From assembly GCA_024734555.1 (NCBI GenBank), contig JANPWX010000033.1, positions 7,270,316-7,334,315 on the forward strand: a DNA stretch of 64,000 nucleotides, given 5' to 3'. The position numbers and the translations under genes were made by a program. Shown here in pieces: positions 57,011 through 64,000 of the stretch. Position 1 is the first letter of the stretch; every line of letters begins with the position of its first letter. Under the pieces are notes generated by a model, which saw only the letters and a list, made by a program, of their open reading frames with translations, searched no databases and was not told the origin of the DNA. Origin of the DNA: Trochalopteron elliotii. Taxonomy: Eukaryota; Chordata; Aves; Passeriformes; Leiothrichidae.

Positions 57011-58199
57011 AGGTGAAGCTGAAGTTTGTTTCAGTAGTGTCAGGCATCCACTCTGCCTCCAGCCCCCTGCACGGTGGGTTCTGGGTCACACAGTGCCCAA
57101 CTGCAAGCCCTAAAACCCTTCCTTTGGCATCATGGGGCCTTTTAGCTTTTCCTTTCCTTAAACATTCCCAAGACTCTCTCAAGTTTATGTGCTATCACTT
57201 CTCACAACATGGAAGAAAACCTGCACCTGGCCAGGAGAGGTTGCATTGCTCAGCTGTGAAAGAAAATGTCACAGCTGCAGAGGGGGAAACAAGGAAGGGG
57301 CAGGGGATGATCCCAGCACAGTGCCAGCCATTCATGGGCCAGGGACAAGGACAGCAGGTGGGAAAGGGCACAGTGATCCCTGCACAGGGATTTCCATCTC
57401 CATCACAGGGTCATTTCCCTGGCCTGTCCTGAACTCGGGGCAGGATGCAGCTGCCTTTCCTTCTGGGTCACTGCTCCAGTTTGGAGCCAGTCCAGGAGCT
57501 CCCCAAAATCCATGCTGGGGATTGGAGACGTCCTGCGGGCCAAGTGCCACAGCAGGGACAAACACAGCCCATGCTGGCCAACCTGCTGGAGTTTTTGGAA
57601 GAGGGACAAGAGGTGGTGAGGGCTGGGGGGCTGAGCTCCTGCTGCCAGTGAGGCCAAGCCCTGGTGCTCCCAGCTGGGGGCTACAGAGGAAGAGGAAGGT
57701 ACAGAGAAGTGCAGCAGGGCAGGGGGGACACGTGCAGCCTTGAGAGGAGGTGGTGTGAGGACATGGGGGCTGTTCCCTGGGGTCTGTGGGCTGGAACTGC
57801 AAGTAACACCCTGGCCTGCCATGCACTGACACCAGGTTGCCCAGTCAGGCTCCCAGTTGAAGCCAAATGTTTTTTACATGAGTCGGTTCTACCTGGAACT
57901 CACTCCTGCAGCTGGACTGGATCACAAACTGAAAACATTTGCCGTGTTCTCACAGCAGGGGATAAGCTCAGGTTGCAGGATTCATCAGAGAGGACTACAT
58001 GTGGCAAACACCCATTTTGTTTCCTGGTCCTCACCATTCCTCAATGTTCTGTCCTCCAGAGCTGGCAGCTATGGGATGGGAAATACCATCTCCAGAGAAT
58101 GCTTCCAGACTCAATCCCAGGTGAAATAATTCAAAATCCTGAAAGAAAGTGTCCCTCAGGAGCCAAGAGAGCAGAGGCCTGCCAAGGAGGTGGCATGGG
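57011..58199. other. GC-moderate spacer
   Basis: Several overlapping open frames on both strands (57189-57832) without family resemblance. Nothing recognised. Confidence 0.42.
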
Positions 58200-58440
58200 T
58201 GTTTCTGAAGAATAAATCTTAGTGGTAACACACTGGGTACCTTGTTACCAGGCAGAGTGATAAATTAGGCAGCTCACAGAAGAGCTCCAGAAATTATGAG
58301 GTAGGTGGAGGATCTATCTAATAAGCAGGGATTACATTACTGAAATCAGCAGGGCTTGGCTGAGTGGCAGGTGAGGAGGGAGAAGGAACCATGCAGGGAA
58401 GGGGAGGGATGAGAGAGAACAGATAATTTACAGGGATTCA
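58200..58440. other. Mixed segment with AT-rich core
   Basis: AT-rich around 58205-58345 (GATAAATTAGG, CTAATAAGC, ACATTACTG). Possible short regulatory element. Confidence 0.3.
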
Positions 58441-59419
58441 CACTTGGCATTGCTGCTTCCAGCAAAGGGCAGTAGTGACTGTCTTTGCTCCATAGCCCAG
58501 GAAGGCCATGTAAGGGACAAGGAAAGGGAGAAGAGAAGCACCTTGGCTGGTGTTCAAGGGGAGCTGGATCCCCTTGAACACATGGCTGCAGAGCCTGGAC
58601 TGGCCATTCCCTCTCTAGCAGTTACAACAGTGCATGAGGAGCACCTCAGAGCATGGTGTGAGCCAGCTGGCCCTGGAGGAGCTGGGGCTGCACACCTGCA
58701 ATGCTTCCTGTCCCTGACAGTCATCTCTGGCCCCTGAGCAGGCACAGGAGCTGTCCTGCATTGGGGATGGACTGTGCAGGGCTGCAGCATGTGGCCCCTC
58801 TCCTCGGGCAGCCAAGCTGCTCAGCTGGGGAGTTCTGGTGTGGCTCGTGCAGCTGGTGAAGGGCATTTTAGAAAACACAGAATGTGTTGGTGGAACATTT
58901 CTAATCCAGCCTCCTGACACGATTGTGGCAGCAGGCCATGCAGCAGATGAGGTGTGTCCAAGGTCCTCTGCTCTGCTCTGTTGGTAGGTGTGTCCCACTT
59001 CTTCCTATTTCAGCATTTCCCCCAGTGCTTTAAGGACTCTCCCAGCACCGAGTGAGCAGGGCACTAACAGTGGGAGTCATAGGGGTCAGGTGGCACAGAA
59101 GGGAGGCCAGGTGGTCTCCTGGCTGCCCTGTTATGTTTGTCCTTGGCTGACTGGCTGCATGGTGTTCTGATGGCTCAGAATGAGCTCCCTGAGCCAGCAC
59201 TGTGCAGTCCATGGCAGCAGCAGGACAGGGCCATGCCTGAGTCACAGCTGCCCTGGAGGCAGCCCTGGCTGTGAAGCTGAAGCCACACAGTTGGGGCTGG
59301 TCTCTGCATGATGCAGCCTCTGCCACCCTTTGTCAGCCTTTTCCAGTCTCTGCCAGCCTCTGCAGCCCACACCAGCCTCCACCAGGCTCCAGCCCCGAGT
59401 GCCATGCCCTCATCAGGGC
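58441..59419. other. GC-moderate spacer
   Basis: CCAGCCTCTGC-type short repeats at about 59325-59395. Nothing else recognised. Confidence 0.42.
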
Positions 59420-59560
59420 TGGGATCAGACAGTGTAACTTCTGAAACTGGGATCAAAGTCACCTTGTGACCACAGGTGATCTCTGCTTTCCTCCCTGCCT
59501 CAGTTTCCCTCCCTGTAGCCAACAGGTGATACACTCAGATACTTTGCAAATCTGAGACAG
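59420..59560 (+). mobile_element. Probable MIR-type core-SINE remnant
   Basis: TGTGACC is followed after 24 bases by TGCCTCAGTTTCCC and then CCTGTAG, the same order and almost the same spacing as in the MIR consensus (TGTGACC, 25 bases, TGCCTCAGTTTCC, TCTGTA). GGCTGGGATCAGACA upstream matches the preceding MIR segment loosely. Heavily diverged, as expected for an element older than the amniote radiation. Boundaries approximate. Confidence 0.55.
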
Positions 59561-60139
59561 CTTCTCTGTGGCTGCTGTCTTCCCCTTTCTGACCACCATC
59601 ACTGTTTAGCCCAGGATGGAGACAGCCAAATAACACTGTGTTCAGCCTGGCTTTGGGATGTCATCCTGCCGTGCAATCAGCAAAGGGCTGCCTGTGCAAG
59701 CCCTGCTCTTCATTCTGTAAGAACTGAGATTAGAGTGGGAGATTATCTCCTGATCCTGTGCAGATAGAGCCACTCACCCATTTACATCGGTGAGCCCAAG
59801 GCAGATGGGTCCTGCAGTGCCCTTCCCACGGGGAGAGCAGCCAGTCCCACCCTGAGTGAGAGGCTTGGCTTGGAGCTTGCAGAGAGGGAACAGCTGCTGG
59901 AGAGCCCTGAGCTGGCACTGCAGTCCCCTCAGCAGGACACTGGTGGGGCTGAGCCCCTGCAGCCCTGCTCCAGGGCCCTGGGTGCTGGCTGTGCCAGGCT
60001 GGGGTCTGGAGCAGGGTGCCACAGCCTCTGTGTGTTTCCATCTGTTCTCCCCAAGGAAAGACAAGGCTGGCTCTCCACAGCACCACAGGCATCAGGTGGG
60101 CAGTGAAACGTGAGGGGAGGAGGGGGAGGCCCAGAACTG
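59561..60139. other. GC-moderate spacer
   Basis: A minus-strand frame open across 59730-60536 resembles no family. Nothing recognised. Confidence 0.42.
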
Positions 60140-60535
60140 CAAGGGGAGGTTTAGAGAGAACAGATCTGTAATTCAGTTGTTCAACAATGGAAGGGAAATT
60201 TCCTGGTTTAAATTTTTTCTTGACTTTCCTAAGGGCTTGTTTGTCCCAACAGTGACAGAAGAAACCAAAGATCCTGAAGCTCCTGCATTCCCTGTGTTTG
60301 CCATAACTGCTCTGATTGCTGGGACAGTGGGAGCCAGGGGCATTCAGCTCCTTTGAGTGTGCAAAGGCAGATTTCAGGAGCTGGTGGGACCTTGAGGGAC
60401 CATTTGTGTCACCTGTGAGTGCCCCTTTTCTCCCCTCCCCTCTTGCCTCTGCTAGCACACACCTCTCAGGCTGACTGGCTTTCCCTCTGGCTCCACTTTC
60501 AGGACTGTACCCTGGATAAACCATGTTCCACAGCA
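60140..60535. other. Mixed segment
   Basis: AT-rich at 60150-60235, then GC-moderate. No motif cluster or gene recognised. Confidence 0.33.
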
Positions 60536-61140
60536 TATTTGTGGCACATGCATTTTTCTAAGTCCAAGAGCTGTTCCTTTTTTTTTTATAGCAACTGTTA
60601 ACAGCATATCAGTGGAACAGTGGGTTTGGTGCCTGAGCAGCTTGCCCAGTGATGTCTTCTTCCACCTTTGTAATTTTAGGTCAAGGAAATGAATATAGGT
60701 TCCCAGACTGTGCAGTTTAGATCACAGGAGCTGCTACTAACAACCATCAGAATTACCAATGATTCTAAACCTGAAGCTGTTTCCATGAATGGGAAAATGG
60801 CTTGACAGAGTGGAATGCCACTGCAAAACATCTCGAGTCCCTTCTTTGACTGGAGTTTAAATGTCATTGCAGTTTTACCGTTTTTTTGCTATTCAGTATA
60901 TATTTACAAACTTTATTCATTCCCTGAAGGATGTAGAGCACTGTGTGCATTAATCCACTTCTTTTCAAGGTGTTTCATTGCTTCTGTCGACAAGTAAATA
61001 ATGAGGAGGAATTATGGGAGGTTAGCCTCTCAAGTTTCCTGAAAAATATATTCCTAGTGTTCATAAAAGTCAGGAAATTGAGGTGATAATCTCTGGAATT
61101 TAGTCCTTAGCAGAAGCAATAATTGGACTATTGGTATATA
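60536..61140. promoter_or_regulatory. AT-rich region, candidate conserved non-coding element
   Basis: About 600 bases of largely non-repetitive AT-rich DNA with a T10 run near 60579-60588 followed by an acceptor-like ATAG, and TATTCAGTATATATTTAC near 60892-60909. No coding frame recognised. Motifs are diffuse. Confidence 0.38.
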
Positions 61141-61429
61141 GAGATTCTCAGGCCAGAGACTCCTGCAGGGACCACACCCTGGCTCACAGCTGGGCTCAGT
61201 TCTTTACAAAGAATTCCAGTTGCAGTGTAAAGCCTTCCAAGAGTCCTGTGATATTCCTTCACAAATTATTACAAAAGGAAATTACTGTCCTTGTTAAAAT
61301 ACACCCTTTTCACTGCACTCAAATGAGTCTAATTCCAGATTCTCTTCAATGGATCTTGTTAAGCCTTTGATAGATTAGAGAGCCCTTTCCTGTTAGAGGG
61401 CTCCTGCTCTGCTCGTTGCTTGTGAATGA
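61141..61429. other. Spacer adjoining old LINE
   Basis: Mixed composition. It may include further unrecognisable LINE 3-prime sequence. Nothing else recognised. Confidence 0.35.
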
Positions 61430-61770
61430 CAACAGGAGCATGGAACTAGAAGGGACAGCTTGGGCCATCAAATCCCATTTCCCTGCAATTGCTGGCAATG
61501 ATGTTATAAAGTCCATTTCAAACTCAATCTTAAAACTAATTGCATACCTTGCCCCCAGTGCTCCTCTCAGGAATCTGTTCCAGAACAACATTTCTCCCAC
61601 TGTTAGAAACCATCTGATTTTCAGCCAAAAATTATTTGTGCCAACTCATACCTCTTTGTTTTTGTGCCAGCATGGACTATTATCTGAGGCCATTTTCCTC
61701 CTTTCTTGGTGCTCATCTGCTTGTGCATTTAGAGAGCAGGGACATGCTCTCCAGCTCCCCTCTCACTTGG
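61430..61770 (-). mobile_element. Ancient, highly diverged CR1-family LINE fragment
   Basis: Read on the plus strand the order matches the reverse complement of old CR1 3-prime regions: GGAACTAGAAGGGACAGC near the element end, CAGGAATCTGTTCCAGAAC, then TTAGAAACCATCTGATTTTC, TTATTTGTGCCAACTCATACC, TTTGTTTTTGTGCCAGCAT and CATTTTCCTCCTTTCTTGG. The sense strand is therefore minus, with the 3-prime end at about 61430. The octamer tail is lost. Far more decayed than the copy at 34 kb, so probably inserted before modern birds diversified. The right edge may reach about 61900. Confidence 0.65.
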
Positions 61771-62499
61771 CCAAAAATGTCCAGGTCCCCCTCAGATGGG
61801 CTCTGCAGTCTGAACATGTCCTCGGGGTCTGACTGTGCCCTGCTCCTCTCCCAGTTTCTGTTCCTGAAGCAAAGGTGTGAGAATACTGGAGCAGACAATC
61901 CCCTGTCTAAGCAGTGAGCCTGCCAGCACTCAATCATCTCAGCCTTGGAGTTCTGCTTCCTCCCATGAGCCAGGCCACAAACCTTTGCACAGCACCAGCT
62001 GGGGCAGCAACACCTGTGAAAGGGCTCCCCAGTCTGTTCTGTGTGAAACATGGCTCTAACTGGAGCCTGGTCATCAGCATGTGCACTCAGACCCTGGCAG
62101 CTGGTGCAGGGAAGGGCTCTCAGCTGTCTGCCATGACTTATTGTCACATGTCCCCATAACCAAGATTCTGGGACAAATCTCAGCATTGCTGTCCCTGTGG
62201 ACACGAGAGCATCACAGGCACATTGCCCACGTGGGGCAGGCACAAGTCACACCAAGTGATGGGAACTTAAAAAATTCTGCATGCAAGGGGCAGCTGCTCC
62301 ATGGTAGCCCACAACAGAATTCCTTTCCCTTTGTCAAAATCAACTGATCTTGATCCCTGCCAAAATGTGGGGCATGAGCTAGGTGATCCACCCGACCGAC
62401 CCAGCCGGGCAATTCCCAGTTGGCCTTGCTAGACTGGCCATTGCTGCCTGCCTGGGAAGTGCTCCCATTGCTAATTGATGTGCCTTGGAGAGGCAGGTA
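61771..62499. other. GC-moderate spacer, possibly LINE continuation
   Basis: No feature recognised with confidence; the first 100 or so bases may be further decayed CR1. Confidence 0.4.
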
Positions 62500-63339
62500 T
62501 GCAGGGTAAATACAGAAGCCTTTAAGAGCAGAACTGTCAAATAAAGTGTTACACTCCATCAGCTCCTATTGCATCCCTGGCTGAACAGCCCTAGCCAGCA
62601 TTGGATAACACTCAGATCTGCTCATGGATGCGTTTGACATCCGCGCAGGAGAAATACACACTCTGTGATGAATCAGGAGCCAGAGCCCAGCAGCAGGCAT
62701 TTAAGGCTGAACCATTTGTTTTAGAGGGCTTTACATTCTGGTTATAAAATTTCCTCTGGGCTGGAAGCTGGTGCCCGAGAAGAAATTGTCTCTCTGTTCT
62801 GTGTGGTTTGCTGTAAATCCTGTTAGTCTCCTGTGCAGCATGTCACGGGAGCCGGAGCCACAGGGATGTCAAGCTGGGGCATTCTGCTAAGCACTGCAGT
62901 TTGGGTGTGTTCTCAGTGTCAGAAAGACCAAAGCACTGTGACTTCATTAAATAGAGTCTAGTTTGAGGTTTATCTTATTTTTGAAACTGAAAGCTATTTG
63001 TGTTTTGGCTTGGGTTGGGTTAGGGTTTTTTGATATTGGGAAACTCAGGAGCAGGCTTGTGGCTGCCAGCAGGCTCTCTATGGGTTCTCCAGTCTGGAAT
63101 AAACATATCTCCATGTATGAGAAGGGTTCATCTCTCTTAAGGTAAATCCACACACGCCAGAGCAATTATATGAGAGGCCATGTGTATGTGCTAAGCAGAG
63201 CAGCCAAGCCAACCTGCTGTGCCAGGGTGTCCTGGAAGCATCCATCTGTCCCCATTCCTGCAGTGTGACCCACACTGCACCTACTGAGATTCTCATTTAA
63301 GGTTCAAGCCTGAATTCCGAATTTGCAGCGGCCTTACTG
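62500..63339. other. Mixed segment with AT-rich patches
   Basis: AT-rich at about 62500-62560, 62700-62760 and 62940-63040. A lone TTAGGG lies in GGGTTGGGTTAGGG near 63015. No gene or repeat family recognised. Confidence 0.35.
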
Positions 63340-63520
63340 TGGGTTCGGGCTGTCCATGACAGGAGCCGTGTTCCTCCCGGGCAGTGCCTGAGGGGACACC
63401 CGAGGCCGAGCGCTGCTGCCCCGGGCGGCGGTGCCGCTCCCCCGGCGCCGGGCTGGGCACTGCGGGAGGCGGCGCTGCCGGCGGGGACGGGAGCCTTCGC
63501 TTCTGTCGGCTCGGGTTAGT
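63340..63520. promoter_or_regulatory. Small CpG island
   Basis: About 180 bases of dense CpG (CCCGGGCGGCGG, CCCCGGCGCCGGGC). No strong splice donor or core-promoter word. Promoter or orphan island, followed immediately by an AT-rich block. Confidence 0.5.
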
Positions 63521-63830
63521 CCCCAAACATTCACATTACTGTAATGCAGTTGAAAAGGAATCCACAAGTTACAGGAAATGATTTACAGGACACAAGACAC
63601 CGCATTTCAGAGGTCTCATGTGTGCCATAAAAAATATATTATGAAGGATTATCTCCATTGGAACTGGAGCTGCACAGGGAGAACACATGTCCAGCTGAGA
63701 GCAGCATTGAGCTTTTGTTCATTATGGGAAACATTGGTGTTGTTCCTCTTTTTTTATGAATACATTTCTCAGCTCTGGGTAACTACCTAATATTGGCACT
63801 TAATTTTTGTTTCCGAATGTTGCTTTTGCA
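63521..63830. promoter_or_regulatory. AT-rich block beside CpG island
   Basis: Non-repetitive AT-rich DNA starting at the island edge, with CATTACTGTAATGCAG (paired ATTAC/GTAATG words) near 63533-63548 and CTACCTAATATTGG. Candidate conserved non-coding element. Confidence 0.38.
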
Positions 63831-64000
63831 ATGAGACCAAGCATCGATGGGACCCCAAAGGCACATTGCTCTGGTGGAGCTGGCAGTCCTGAGGGATTTA
63901 GGTCAGGCAAAGAGTAAAGTCAGGGCTCTGAATTTTAGGAAAGTAAACCGCCAGCTCTTCAAGGAGTTAGTCAATGTGACCCCTGGGAAGTTGTCCTCAG
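63831..64000. other. Spacer at window end
   Basis: Nothing recognised in the last 170 bases. Confidence 0.4.

Noticed and set aside
59730..60536. 268-codon minus-strand frame
   Set aside because: GC-rich spacer, no domain, no exon signals.
63005..63025. Telomere-like GGGTTGGGTTAGGG
   Set aside because: A single TTAGGG unit; no array, so not an interstitial telomeric repeat.

Overview
This window reads as non-coding nuclear DNA from a bird, probably a neoavian or songbird. The evidence is a CR1 LINE tail at 34125-34421 ending in imperfect ATTCTGNG-type octamers, a second and much older CR1 fragment on the minus strand at about 61430-61770, a probable MIR-type core-SINE at 59420-59560, very low overall repeat content, no recognisable Alu, L1 or LTR sequence, and a GC-rich background with CpG islands. 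I found no protein-coding exon that I can identify by family, and no rRNA, tRNA, snRNA, miRNA or CRISPR. The many long open frames fall in GC-rich or repetitive DNA where stop codons are rare; several need a non-ATG start, and two run through a 342-base assembly gap.

The layout alternates between two textures. GC-moderate spacer, full of CAG/CTG/CCTGC words and without recognisable content, makes up most of the length. It is interrupted by sharply bounded AT-rich, low-repeat blocks of about 100-450 bases that carry homeodomain-type (TAATTA, TAATCC), POU octamer, GATA, forkhead and TCF/LEF words. These look like conserved non-coding elements (candidate enhancers), but conservation cannot be seen from one sequence. 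CpG-rich patches lie at about 3390-4350 (with the gap), 9690-10510, 26405-26880 (weak), 34715-35300, 40425-41010, 50290-50620, 52915-53160 (weak) and 63340-63520, often right beside an AT-rich block.

The CpG island at 34.7-35.3 kb is the densest regulatory locus. In order it holds an ETS word, a perfect YY1 word, a G-rich 9/12-bp minisatellite of about 265 bases and a near-consensus CTCF site. Downstream, 37495-37639 has good splice signals and could be an exon of an unknown transcript. The island at 3.4-4.35 kb ends in a strong splice donor and could be a first exon. Other tandem repeats are a pure hexanucleotide array at 15404-15485, a 10-bp array at 22171-22236 and a GC-rich three-unit repeat at 40640-40925.

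The most economical reading is an intergenic or long-intron regulatory landscape of the kind that surrounds developmental regulators. I cannot name the target gene, and I see no new protein-based system. The most testable items are the homeodomain cluster at 11465-11640, the island/minisatellite/CTCF locus, the old CR1 fragment and the AT-rich block cluster as a whole.
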